This document shows positions 46,367 to 54,617 of a stretch of 60,530 bases of DNA, piece after piece; position 1 is the first letter of the stretch; each line of letters begins with the position of its first letter. The stretch comes from Legionella genomosp. 1 (GTDB lineage: Bacteria; Pseudomonadota; Gammaproteobacteria; Legionellales; Legionellaceae): contig CAMCUM010000010.1 in the NCBI GenBank assembly GCA_945878975.1, positions 1 to 60,530 on the forward strand, read 5' to 3'. Under the pieces are notes generated by a model. That model saw nothing but the letters and a program-made list of their open reading frames with translations, searched no databases and had not been told where the DNA came from. Both the position numbers and the translations under genes were made by a program.

Positions 46367-47014
46367 GTGAAAAAATCTCAGAATCATGCCGTGCTCTGGA
46401 GAACTTTATTCGTGGTTTGTGCGATTGGTTTGGGGATAGCTACGCAGCAACTATGGAGAAAATTTAGCAAAGTGCAGTATGTTCCATATGGTACTATTTT
46501 GACTAAACCGCGCCCAATGCCTGCATTTTCTTTGGAGGGAACAGAGGGTTATGCTATCGATTCTCAGCATTTGCAGGGGCATTGGACCTATTTATTCTTT
46601 GGATTTACGCATTGTGCTACGATTTGTCCAGTAACGATGGCGGAGTTAGCCAAAATGTATCGTTTGTTATCTCAGCACTCGGATTTACCTTCGCCATGGA
46701 TCGTGATGGTGACGCTAGATCCCAAACGAGATGATCTCGTTAGAATGAAAGAGTATGTACAATCGTTCAATCCGCATTTCTTAGGTGCTAGTGGTGGACA
46801 GCGTGAAACAAAAAATTTGGCGCGGTATTTAGGTGTTGCTTATACCCATGTGAAATCTAGTGCACAAAACCGTACAAACGATTATAGTATTGAGCACACT
46901 GGGGCCGTTATGTTGTTGAATCCCCATGGCGAATTGGTAGCGTTTTTTACGCCTCCACATCAAGCAGACGGTTTGGTACAAGATTATCAGTATTTGGTGA
47001 CCACTCTAAAATAA
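46367..47014 (+). CDS. SCO1/SenC copper chaperone
   Basis: 215-aa membrane-anchored thioredoxin-fold protein that delivers copper to the CuA site of oxidase subunit II. An N-terminal anchor ([17 protein letters not shown]) precedes the fold, with the copper motif CATIC in [18 protein letters not shown] and the third ligand His in [15 protein letters not shown]. The GTG start at 46367 follows AAAAGGAGGAT, an ideal ribosome binding site. It is the last gene of the haem A and oxidase assembly group. Confidence 0.92.
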   Translation: MKKSQNHAVLWRTLFVVCAIGLGIATQQLWRKFSKVQYVPYGTILTKPRPMPAFSLEGTEGYAIDSQHLQGHWTYLFFGFTHCATICPVTMAELAKMYRLLSQHSDLPSPWIVMVTLDPKRDDLVRMKEYVQSFNPHFLGASGGQRETKNLARYLGVAYTHVKSSAQNRTNDYSIEHTGAVMLLNPHGELVAFFTPPHQADGLVQDYQYLVTTLK

Positions 47015-47027
47015 GGAAATAAGTAGT

Positions 47028-47936
47028 ATGAAAATTGCTATTATGGCAACGAACCCGAATTTATATAGTCATCAACGCTTGATGAAAGCTGGCAATGAAG
47101 CGGGGCATGAAATGAGTATGATCAACCCGTTGTATTGCTATATGAATGTGGCAGCTTCAAATCCGACGGTACATTACCGCGGGGGTGTATTTTTAAATAA
47201 TTTTGATGCAGTGATTCCGCGTATAGGTGCTTCGAATACCTTCTATGGTACAGCGGTGTTGCGCCATATGGAAACGATGGGTATGTACACGTTAAATGAG
47301 TCTATCGCGATTGCACGTTCCAGGGACAAATTCCGTTCGTTACAATTGTTAGCTAGAAAAGGGATTCCGATGCCATTAACAGGTTTTGCGCAGTCTCCTG
47401 ATAATACGGAAGATCTGATCCGTATGGTAGGAGGGGCGCCATTGGTGATCAAATTACTAGAAGGCACGCAAGGGAAAGGCGTGATTTTAGCGGATAGTCA
47501 TCAATCTGCTGTGAGCATTATTAATGCGTTTAAAGAAATGCATGCCAATATTCTGGTGCAAGAGTTTATTCAAGAATCACGTGGGACGGATATCCGCTGT
47601 TTAGTGATTGGTGATACCGTGGTAGCGGCTATCAAACGCCAAGCTAAAGAAGGGGAGTTTCGGGCTAATGTCCATCAGGGTGGCCAAGCGCTGAAAGTGA
47701 AACTTAGCGCCGAAGAGCGACGTATTTCTGTGGCGGCTGCCAAAACAATGGGTTTAAAAGTCGCAGGTGTCGATTTGGTTCGCTCTCATCAAGGTCCTTT
47801 GGTGTTGGAAATCAATTCTTCTCCTGGTTTGGAAGGGATTGAGCGTGCGACTCAGATTGATATTGCGCGCAAGATCATTCGGTATATTGAAAAAAATGCC
47901 AAACCCAAAGGAGCCAACCAACGCTTTCAAGGATAA
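47028..47936 (+). CDS. rimK: RimK, ribosomal protein bS6 glutamate ligase
   Basis: 302-aa ATP-grasp ligase that adds glutamates to the C-terminus of ribosomal protein S6 in E. coli. Hallmarks are [63 protein letters not shown] and the metal-binding [12 protein letters not shown]. Full length. It follows sco by 13 nt and precedes the Msr fusion by 2 nt. E. coli-type RimK has a dedicated bS6 target, which is likely but unverified here. Confidence 0.93.
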   Translation: MKIAIMATNPNLYSHQRLMKAGNEAGHEMSMINPLYCYMNVAASNPTVHYRGGVFLNNFDAVIPRIGASNTFYGTAVLRHMETMGMYTLNESIAIARSRDKFRSLQLLARKGIPMPLTGFAQSPDNTEDLIRMVGGAPLVIKLLEGTQGKGVILADSHQSAVSIINAFKEMHANILVQEFIQESRGTDIRCLVIGDTVVAAIKRQAKEGEFRANVHQGGQALKVKLSAEERRISVAAAKTMGLKVAGVDLVRSHQGPLVLEINSSPGLEGIERATQIDIARKIIRYIEKNAKPKGANQRFQG

Positions 47937-47938
47937 TC

Positions 47939-48811
47939 ATGACCTACCTCGATAAACTAGCCAGTTTGACCCCATCTGCGCAACATATCCTATGCGAGCA
48001 AGCGACCGAAGCGCCTTATAGCGGTGAGTACAATACGGTGCAAACGCAAGGTACTTATTTGTGTCGGCGTTGTGGTCTGGCATTATTCAGAGCGTCTAGT
48101 CAGTTTATTGCGGGATGTGGTTGGCCAAGTTTTGATGCTGATCTTTTACAACGAGTTCGGCGTTCTCCTGATCCAGATGGTATGCGCACAGAAATAAGTT
48201 GTAGTCGTTGTGGGGCGCATTTGGGGCATATTTTTTTGGGAGAGCAATTTACCGCAAGTTCGCAGCGCTACTGTGTGAATTCACTTGCATTGGATTTTGT
48301 TCAGGATGAACAGACTTTGGATACAGCCGAAGCGTTGGTTGCTGGGGGCTGCTTCTGGGGAATTGAACATGCTTTGCAGCAAGTGCCAGGCGTGGTAAAA
48401 GTAGAATCGGGCTATTGCGGTGGGCAAACATTGTCTCCGCAATATTCTGAAGTGTGTACAGGGCAGACTGGACATTATGAAGCCGTGCGAGTTGTTTATG
48501 ATCTGACAAAAACGGATTACAGTACGATTTTAATGCATTTTTTTGAGCTCCATGATCCCTGTCAACGCGACGGACAAGGCCCGGATAGGGGTTCTCAATA
48601 CCGCAGTGCTGTATTTTACTATGATGCCATGCAATATGAGCAAGCAAACCAGCTTATCAATCGTTTGCAAAAGAATGGTTATGTGGTGGCTACGGCTCTG
48701 AATCCTGTGACAACGTTTTGGGTGGCAGAAGCTTATCATCAAGATTATTTCAACAAACACCCTTCAGCAGCGCATTGTCATATCAGAGTCGCGCGGTTCG
48801 CAAAACCTTAG
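47939..48811 (+). CDS. MsrB-MsrA fusion, peptide methionine sulfoxide reductase
   Basis: 290-aa two-domain repair enzyme that reduces both methionine-S- and R-sulfoxides. The N-terminal MsrB domain (about 5-120) has paired CxxC zinc sites (CRRCG, then CSRCG), GCGWPSF and the catalytic Cys in RYCVNS. The C-terminal MsrA domain (about 130-290) has the catalytic GGCFWG, SGYCGG, GHYEAV and ELHDPCQRDGQGPDRGSQYRS. The order B-A is less common than A-B. No signal peptide, so the enzyme is likely cytosolic. It is tightly coupled to rimK. Confidence 0.94.
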   Translation: MTYLDKLASLTPSAQHILCEQATEAPYSGEYNTVQTQGTYLCRRCGLALFRASSQFIAGCGWPSFDADLLQRVRRSPDPDGMRTEISCSRCGAHLGHIFLGEQFTASSQRYCVNSLALDFVQDEQTLDTAEALVAGGCFWGIEHALQQVPGVVKVESGYCGGQTLSPQYSEVCTGQTGHYEAVRVVYDLTKTDYSTILMHFFELHDPCQRDGQGPDRGSQYRSAVFYYDAMQYEQANQLINRLQKNGYVVATALNPVTTFWVAEAYHQDYFNKHPSAAHCHIRVARFAKP

Positions 48812-48946
48812 TACTTTTTCCAAGGGAATACGATCGCTTGACATCTTAGATTGCATCCATCTCATCGTTTAAATCTGAACACAATCTCAGCGCCAATCAA
48901 TCACATTCCTTTTGAAAGAGTACTAGAGAGGCATTGTCAGGAGACC

Positions 48947-49183
48947 CTAATGTTTCTGATCGTCTTTACCCAGCAGCCACGCCACACTGACTTCTAATTG
49001 ATGAGCAAGAAAGTTTAAGATTTGCTCATCAGGAATGGCTGTGCCATTCAACACAGCCTGTGCTTGGAATTTGGGTATATGAATGAATTTGGCAAAATTC
49101 TCAATGCGCTCAGAGTTGCGCTGTGGCATGCCTATTTCGTCTAATTCTGCATTTAAGCGTTCAGCAAATCGTTTGTTTGACAT
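48947..49183 (-). CDS. Small Cro/CI-type helix-turn-helix repressor
   Basis: 78-aa protein from the ATG at 49183; an upstream in-frame codon at 49207 is TTG. The pattern RFAERLNAELDEIGMPQRNSER, then IPKFQAQAVLNG, then LNFLAHQLEVSVAWLLGKDD is that of a small HTH_3-like regulator of the DicA/phage-repressor group. It reads divergently from the membrane gene at 49313, and its own promoter (49219-49246) is canonical. Such small regulators often control themselves and a divergent neighbour (inference). Confidence 0.7.
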   Translation of the reverse strand: MSNKRFAERLNAELDEIGMPQRNSERIENFAKFIHIPKFQAQAVLNGTAIPDEQILNFLAHQLEVSVAWLLGKDDQKH

Positions 49184-49218
49184 TATTTGCGCCTTTAAAT
49201 TATGCAATACATTTAATT

Positions 49219-49246
49219 TTTATAGCATATGTAAGATAATTGTCAA
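49219..49246 (-). promoter_or_regulatory. Sigma-70 promoter for the HTH gene
   Basis: On the minus strand TTGACA (49246-49241), a 16-nt spacer and TATAAA (49224-49219) match the sigma-70 consensus closely. The 5' leader to the ATG at 49183 is about 28 nt. Confidence 0.8.
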
Positions 49247-49312
49247 ATTTTTGAGTATATTTCTGTTCAATTTTAGTGTATAATGCTCATATTAATGCGA
49301 AAAAGGTTTGTC

Positions 49313-50317
49313 ATGCCCGATATTATGATAACAATCCCCCAAGATTATGTTGAGAAATATTCTAGCGCCTCGCTTAGCGACTTAATCAATGAATTTCGGA
49401 CTTTGGATCAGGTTTTAGGTAATCAAGATTCTGAAACGCGCAAACTAATCATTCTACAAGTGCTTGAGAAACAATTGCGTGCTCAATATAATAGACCTAT
49501 CCGACCGATCGCGAGAGAGACTTCGCAATCTTCTGATTATCAACAAGTACTGTTAAAGATCTCTTACCAATTTTGCATGATTTTTGGTTTCTTCGAGAAA
49601 GCGGCAGGCAGTTTTTTATTTGGTTCTAATTTGTTTGCATTGATTCCTGGAATCGGGAATGTTTCATTATATGCGCTGACGACCATATATAGTTTATTAG
49701 ATGCTTTGTTGTTTTATGCTTTTGAAGTGTCTTTTCTCAGGAAAGCAATGGGCATTATTTTCTCTGATAATGGCGCTTGTGTTCTGAATGAAATTTATGC
49801 ACAACAATTAACGGCTAGTATTGAGATTAATATCCTGTTGAACAGGAGAGAAACACTTGACTGGGACCAGGGTACGTATGGTCAATATTGTAGAGCTTTG
49901 GAGCTACTCAATGCACATTTATTGAAGAAACATGCGACGATGGGTGACTATTCACGTCCTAAAATTAGAATGGCCGTGGAGTACGGTGTTGTACTTTTTG
50001 GCGGATTATCGAGTGTTGCTGATAGTTATTTTATGGCGAAAACCGCCATGTTGGCATTACATATTTCGTTTCTGAGCTCCCCCTTGGCATGTGCTTTGGT
50101 GGTTGCGATGGTGGTGTCTGCACTGGTATTTTATTATGCTATGGGCGCGCGAGGGATGTCTCAATTAGTGAACCCAGATCGAGAGTCATATAATGCGTTG
50201 AAAGAGGGTTTGACGTTATTTAAGAGCGAGCATGCCAGCACTAAACCATATATGCCAAAGCGGGAGATATATCATTCTCCACTATGGGTGGCTTTTGACA
50301 CCCATAGTGGAGAATGA
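49313..50317 (+). CDS. Hypothetical multi-helix membrane protein, 3' end in an inverted repeat
   Basis: 334-aa protein from the ATG at 49313, chosen because AAAAAGG precedes it and the -10 box TATAAT at 49279-49284 would start the transcript after the two earlier in-frame ATGs. I do not recognise the family. The N-terminal third is soluble. Hydrophobic segments lie at about 85-150 (FEKAAGSFLFGSNLFALIPG, then LYALTTIYSLLDALLFYAF) and at about 230-290 (VEYGVVLFGGLSSVADSYF, then ACALVVAMVVSALVFYY). A Leu-rich helical hairpin (about 165-215) lies between. The last residues (THSGE) and stop codon come from the right arm of a perfect 35-bp inverted repeat, so the native C-terminus was probably altered. 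Confidence 0.65.
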   Translation: MPDIMITIPQDYVEKYSSASLSDLINEFRTLDQVLGNQDSETRKLIILQVLEKQLRAQYNRPIRPIARETSQSSDYQQVLLKISYQFCMIFGFFEKAAGSFLFGSNLFALIPGIGNVSLYALTTIYSLLDALLFYAFEVSFLRKAMGIIFSDNGACVLNEIYAQQLTASIEINILLNRRETLDWDQGTYGQYCRALELLNAHLLKKHATMGDYSRPKIRMAVEYGVVLFGGLSSVADSYFMAKTAMLALHISFLSSPLACALVVAMVVSALVFYYAMGARGMSQLVNPDRESYNALKEGLTLFKSEHASTKPYMPKREIYHSPLWVAFDTHSGE

Positions 50318-50350
50318 TATATCTCCCGCTTTGGGTGGCTTTTGACACCC
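50256..50350. repeat. Perfect 35-bp inverted repeat with an 18-bp direct repeat
   Basis: Arms 50256-50290 and 50299-50333 are exact reverse complements with an 8-nt loop GCTTTTGA. The 18-nt unit GGGTGGCTTTTGACACCC occurs twice, at 50286-50303 and 50333-50350, and each copy can itself form a small GGGTG/CACCC hairpin. The structure ends the reading frame of the membrane gene and precedes plsC. It looks like the result of a template-switch or inversion-duplication event at a pre-existing terminator. Confidence 0.9.
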
Positions 50351-50379
50351 CGCAAACAGTCTGAGTACATCGTTTAAAT

Positions 50380-51069
50380 ATGAACATCATTTTCTTTATT
50401 AAGCCTAAATTTCAAAGGGGATTGCGTGTATGCGAGCGCGTCTTACGCTTTGGATTTTTTCAGTGGTTAGTCAGGCCCATTATTTGTTTGATGTTAGGGT
50501 TGCATATCCGGCATCGAGAGCGATTACCGGAGCTAGGACCTGCTATTTTAATTGCTAATCATAATAGTCATTTGGATACCATGGTTTTGATGACGTTATT
50601 TCCCTGGCGTATCAAAAAACAAATTCGCCCTGTTGCAGCAGCAGATTATTTTTTAAAAAATAAAATATTAGCTTGGTTTGCGCAAGCAATTATTGGCATT
50701 ATTCCCATTCACCGCAAACTGAGTCCAAGCAAAAAAAATCCGTTTGCACAAATTCAAGAGGCATTGGATGCGAAGCAGTTGGTTATTTTTTTTCCAGAGG
50801 GCTCACGTGGCGAACCAGAAAATTTGAGCGAACTGAAACGCGGTATTACGCATTTAGCGAAACAGAATCCGGAAGTGCCCATGTATCCGATTTTTCTTCA
50901 TGGTTTGGGGAAAGCCTTGCCAAAAGAGGATTCGTTGTTGGTTCCTTTTGTGATTGATGTGGTGGTTGGAGAACCCTTACGGTGGGAAGGGGATGCGGAT
51001 TACTTATTGGAAATGATTAAAATGCAGTTTGCTACATTACGTAAAGAGTTGGTAATTCAGTCATGGTAA
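50380..51069 (+). CDS. plsC: 1-acyl-sn-glycerol-3-phosphate acyltransferase (PlsC family)
   Basis: 229-aa membrane-associated acyltransferase that makes phosphatidic acid from lysophosphatidic acid, or a close relative. The catalytic NHxxxxD motif is NHNSHLDTM and the acceptor-site motif is FPEGSRGE. A hydrophobic N-terminal segment (WLVRPIICLMLGLHI) anchors it. Family members differ in substrate, so the exact reaction is inferred. It precedes a lipoprotein gene by 6 nt. Confidence 0.85.
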   Translation: MNIIFFIKPKFQRGLRVCERVLRFGFFQWLVRPIICLMLGLHIRHRERLPELGPAILIANHNSHLDTMVLMTLFPWRIKKQIRPVAAADYFLKNKILAWFAQAIIGIIPIHRKLSPSKKNPFAQIQEALDAKQLVIFFPEGSRGEPENLSELKRGITHLAKQNPEVPMYPIFLHGLGKALPKEDSLLVPFVIDVVVGEPLRWEGDADYLLEMIKMQFATLRKELVIQSW

Positions 51070-51075
51070 TTTATA

Positions 51076-51531
51076 ATGCGCAAGCAAATAACCGTACTAG
51101 GAGTAGAACATGTTGTACCGTCATATAAAATTTCTGCTGTTTTTTTTCTAGCATCTTTGACCGGATGTGCTGCGATCGTTGTCAATCCTGAAGCGCGTCA
51201 CGTGATTGTATCTCCTAATGCTGCTCCAAAAGGGTGTCAATATGTTGATCAGGTTATTGGCAATCAAGGTAATTTTTTCGTAGGAAACTACACCTCGAAT
51301 GCACATTTAGAAGAAGGTGCGATGAATGACCTTCGTAATAAAGCTTATGCAGCGGGTGCGAATTATGTGCAATTGGTGACAACCAGAGCTGGGATCACAG
51401 GCGCAATGCAAGCTACTTATGACCGAGGTGGTTTCATGAGCGGCAGTTCCTCGCAGACGAATGTTACCAATGTGGGTAATGCTTATAAATGCCCACCAAA
51501 GCTCATTGGCTTGTCGGATAATATGAATTAA
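51076..51531 (+). CDS. DUF4156 lipoprotein
   Basis: 151-aa protein. A signal sequence with lipobox LTGC (FFLASLTGCAAI) gives a mature lipoprotein starting at that Cys. The body has VNPEARHVIVSP, GCQYVDQVIGNQGNFF, MNDLRNKAYAAGANYVQL and a final NAYKCPP, which is the DUF4156 pattern. Function unknown, probably outer-membrane-linked. It starts 6 nt after plsC, so probably the same transcript. It overlaps the convergent HAD gene by 4 nt. Confidence 0.82.
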   Translation: MRKQITVLGVEHVVPSYKISAVFFLASLTGCAAIVVNPEARHVIVSPNAAPKGCQYVDQVIGNQGNFFVGNYTSNAHLEEGAMNDLRNKAYAAGANYVQLVTTRAGITGAMQATYDRGGFMSGSSSQTNVTNVGNAYKCPPKLIGLSDNMN

Positions 51532-52196
51532 CCGCCTAAAAAAGCCGTTAAAATATCTGCAGGGTGGTAAGCCAAATACTGAGGCTGATATTGCATGAGC
51601 AGTGTTTCTGAATGAAACCCCCATGTTACTGACATGCAATCAATACCAGTTTGTTTTGCCGCTTCGATATCACGTGTTTCATCACCAATGTAACACGTCT
51701 TTTCTTTGGTATGTTGGGTTTGTTTGAGGACCTGTTTGAGTGTCTTGGATTTGCCATAATAATAGGGTGCGTGCTGAATATGATGAAAAAAATGCATCAA
51801 ATGGTGGTGCTCTAGCCAAGTTTTGACGTTTTGTTCAGAGTTCGAGGACACGATACTGAGACGATATCCCGCTTCGTGGAGCTTGGAGATGGTTTGTGGC
51901 ATGCCTGCAAAAGGTTGTAATGTGAGCAAAACGTTCCTCATTTGCTGTGCAGCCTGATATATGATAATCGGTATTTTATAAATGGGAATTTGGTAAAGGC
52001 GCATCAACGTTTTAGAATCGGTATTTTTCAGCATGGTGATCTCTTCGGGCTTGATTTGCCGAAAATGGTGAGTGAGTGCCAATTCGTTAAACACAGTTAC
52101 GAGACAAGCGAAACTATCGATTAATGTTCCGTCAAAATCAAAAATCAAATGAGATTTAGGAGGTGGGAGTGGGTTGTTTGGTATTATCTTCGTCAT
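51528..52196 (-). CDS. HAD-superfamily phosphatase, phosphoglycolate-phosphatase-like
   Basis: 222-aa HAD hydrolase. Motif I is LIFDFDGTLIDS (nucleophile Asp), motif II is IVSSNSE, and motif III/IV is GKSKTLKQVLKQ then CYIGDETRDIEAAKQTGID. A helical cap (about 20-85) is of subfamily I. The Gph-like type removes phosphate from small metabolites. The precise substrate is not shown. Its 3' end overlaps the lipoprotein gene by 4 nt. Confidence 0.85.
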   Translation of the reverse strand: MTKIIPNNPLPPPKSHLIFDFDGTLIDSFACLVTVFNELALTHHFRQIKPEEITMLKNTDSKTLMRLYQIPIYKIPIIIYQAAQQMRNVLLTLQPFAGMPQTISKLHEAGYRLSIVSSNSEQNVKTWLEHHHLMHFFHHIQHAPYYYGKSKTLKQVLKQTQHTKEKTCYIGDETRDIEAAKQTGIDCMSVTWGFHSETLLMQYQPQYLAYHPADILTAFLGG

Positions 52197-52336
52197 AATA
52201 GAATGCTATACCATGTTTCACTTAGCGTCAAAGATCCAGGGCAAGAGCATGAGTATCTATAAATTACCCTGGTCAAGGATCTCATATGGGTTTGAAAAAT
52301 TGAGTATAGCGTTAAATTTTCCATTCTGCTTTATTA

Positions 52337-52345
52337 TGATATAAT
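52337..52345 (+). promoter_or_regulatory. Extended -10 promoter element before the amber-split gene
   Basis: TGATATAAT is a perfect extended -10 (TGnTATAAT). It lies 25 nt before the ATG at 52371. No clear -35 box is seen, which is compatible with an extended -10 promoter. Confidence 0.6.
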
Positions 52346-52370
52346 TTGTCACATTTTGAGTAATATTTAT

Positions 52371-53240
52371 ATGCCACTTACCTTAAATACTATACCGATT
52401 CCTGATGAAAGATTCCGGGAATTACAGGCGCAGATTGATAGATTGTATAGCTTGGGAATAAATGAGCGTTATCCTTTGCGAGCGCCTAGGTCTAATCTAC
52501 CGCGTAAATTTTTTTCTAAAGATGGTGCATTTGATCGTCTGCACCAAACTTTGCAAAGAGAAGTTTCTTAGTTTAATAGACTATTTTATACTAACAACCG
52601 ACGTAAATTAGAACAGCTTAAATTTTTAAATAACATTGAAATTGCATTGAGAAATCTTGCCTGGTTAAAATATAGCATCAATCCTTCTTTAAACCAAAAG
52701 ATAATAGCATATAGAATAAATCCGAATGTTGAACTGGAAAATGAAATGTTCAGTTCTCCCGTTTATCAAACAACGAATCAGCTTGATTTATCTGAGGTAG
52801 GATATTTAATCGCAGCAATTGCGCATACTGCAGATGTATTTGAAGCTGTGCAAAAGCATGTTTCAGGTCAAAATTTGTCTGGTATTGAGATCGAAAGAGT
52901 AAATGAGGCGCTCAGAGCACTCCCTATTGAAGCAAACGCATTACCCAAAAAATTACAGGAAAACCCTCATATTCGCCCTGTATTGTGGGGAGCTGTGTTG
53001 TTTATTCTGGTTTTAGAAATACCGGCAGGAATTTTAACTATATACCCATTCCTTTTTCTTCTAGGTTTAGTATGTGTAAGTGCTTATATTGACTTAGACA
53101 TGCGGCATACAGGTTTTCCTACAATATTTATGGGTGTTGCCAAAAAGATAGCACCATTTGACGCAAGCACGTCGACTTTTTATGATAATGCTATTGCTGG
53201 CCATAATGTTGATCAACATTATGGAGCACCGTCAAGATGA
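52371..53240 (+). pseudogene. Hypothetical membrane protein gene split by one in-frame TAG
   Basis: The frame opens at ATG 52371 (MPLTLNTIPIPDERF) and meets a TAG at 52569-52571, but the same frame continues without further stop to TGA 53238-53240. Together it would code for about 289 residues. The part before the stop is soluble and basic. The part after has one or two hydrophobic helices near the end (VLWGAVLFILVLEIPAGIL, then FLFLLGLVCVSAYI). I do not recognise a family. It is most likely a recent nonsense pseudogene. Low-level amber suppression or two separate small genes are alternatives. An extended -10 promoter lies upstream. Confidence 0.65.
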
Positions 53241-53333
53241 TATGAACAGTTGCGGTGACTCTTTTGATCAACTGCGCTGAGCCCCAGATGCGCTAGGGGA
53301 TCCCTCAGAGTTTGTTCGGTTTGATCTGCTCTA

Positions 53334-53349
53334 TCGTGAAAGGTATATA
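53334..53349 (+). repeat. Copy 2 of a 16-nt repeat (copy 1 at 41535-41550)
   Basis: TCGTGAAAGGTATATA is identical to 41535-41550. The context is the 160-nt spacer in front of the aldo/keto reductase pseudogene, which otherwise holds no gene. Confidence 0.6.
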
Positions 53350-53400
53350 TTATCCTAGAAAAAAACTGGCTTTTTAGGCAATCAAAAATAAGGATATAGT

Positions 53401-53944
53401 ATGGAAAAGTCACAACAATCTTGTTCTGTGCCGCCTATTTTATATGGGACGGCTTGGAAAGAAGGGGAGACAGAGCGCTTGGTAACACAAGCATTACATT
53501 GCGGATTCCAGGGTATTGATACGGCTAATCAGCGTAAGCATTATTTTGAGGAGGGGGTCGGTTTTGCGGTGCAGAAATTTTTAAAAACACATCAAAAAGC
53601 GCGGAGTGATTTGTTTTTACAAACCAAGTTCACTTCTTTAGCGGGGCAAGATGAACGCTTGCCTTATGTGGCATCAGATTCATTGACTAATCAAGTCAAG
53701 CAATCATTTGCAAGTTCTCTCAGTCATTTTCAAACAGATTATCTGGTTCAATACTGACATCCAGGCCCTTGCACTCAAATATGCTAAGACTATTCCGCAA
53801 CTGATTTTTAAGTTTGCTTTACAAATTGGCATACTACCGTTAACAGGAACCACAGACCTTCAACACATGCAAGATGATTTAAGAATACACGATTTTGATC
53901 TTACGGTAGAGGAGGTGCAAAATCTAGAAACGGGGCTATTCTGA
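53401..53944 (+). pseudogene. Aldo/keto reductase, internally deleted and frameshifted
   Basis: The first frame (53401-53757) matches the N-terminal barrel of an aldo/keto reductase: PPILYGTAWKEG, GFQGIDTANQRKHYFEEGVG (catalytic Asp and Tyr region) and LFLQTKFT (catalytic Lys). It stops after HFQTDYLVQY. The C-terminal part continues in another frame (to 53944): ALALKYAKTIPQLIFKFALQIG, LPLTGTTDLQHM, DFDLTVEEVQNLE. The middle of the barrel (about 100 or more residues) is missing at the shift near 53750. Both pieces clearly belong to one gene that has been inactivated. Confidence 0.85.
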
Positions 53945-54013
53945 TTCCATTTATATACTCTATTTTCTATGCTAGAATATTGGCGTCCCTTCTGAAATAA
54001 AGGAGATACCATT

Positions 54014-54574
54014 ATGTCAGCAGATTTTTTCGATTCGGTTCAACGGCAAGAGAGTGTTGAGGATGCTGAGTATTATCTAGATCATGAAGGTGCAGATATT
54101 AACTATCGAGGTATCAATAATAGTACGGCTTTGATGGTGGCTGCTAGCAATTTGGATGTTTCTATGTTGACGTTTTTGCTAAACCGTAACCCTCCTGCTT
54201 TGGTTGATTTGGAAGACGATAGCAATAAGACTGCATTGAATTACGTGTATACTACTCATTCTGGACATACTGAACATCAGTTGTTACCTGCAATCAAGGT
54301 GTTGTTGGCACATAGGGCCAATCCCGAGCATATTGATCGTAGAGGGGTAACGATATTACAGTGGGCTGCTACCAATGGTTATACTGGAATCGCTGGTTAT
54401 CTTTTGGAACAGCATGTCTATGCAGACGATAAATTGTGGGAGGCATTGTTTCTTGCAAGAGGAAGAGAGCACGTACCGATGGAGCGGCTTTTAGCTGAGA
54501 GATTGGAGGATCGTGTTTCTTCTAGCGATGACGCAGAACGTCCCCTTACCGAGATACTTGTAAGAAATGGTTAG
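54014..54574 (+). CDS. Ankyrin-repeat protein
   Basis: 186-aa protein with three or four ankyrin-type units: SVEDAEYYLDHEGADINYRG, NNSTALMVAASNLDVSMLTFLL, AIKVLLAHRANPEHIDRRG and VTILQWAATNGYTGIAGYLL. The C-terminal tail is charged. No signal peptide. Ankyrin proteins are frequent Dot/Icm effectors in Legionellales, so it is a candidate effector (inference). An AAAGGAGAT ribosome binding site precedes the ATG, and a TGCTAGAAT extended -10 lies at 53970-53978. Confidence 0.8.
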   Translation: MSADFFDSVQRQESVEDAEYYLDHEGADINYRGINNSTALMVAASNLDVSMLTFLLNRNPPALVDLEDDSNKTALNYVYTTHSGHTEHQLLPAIKVLLAHRANPEHIDRRGVTILQWAATNGYTGIAGYLLEQHVYADDKLWEALFLARGREHVPMERLLAERLEDRVSSSDDAERPLTEILVRNG

Positions 54575-54617
54575 ATTACACCCTAACACTCATCTGGAAA
54601 GGGTATCGTTTGCGTGA

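Noticed and set aside
48812-50390. Short shared string CATCGTTTAAAT(C/A)TGAACA at about 48862 and 50368
   Set aside because: Only about 17 nt with one mismatch in AT-rich DNA, with no shared flanks; probably chance.
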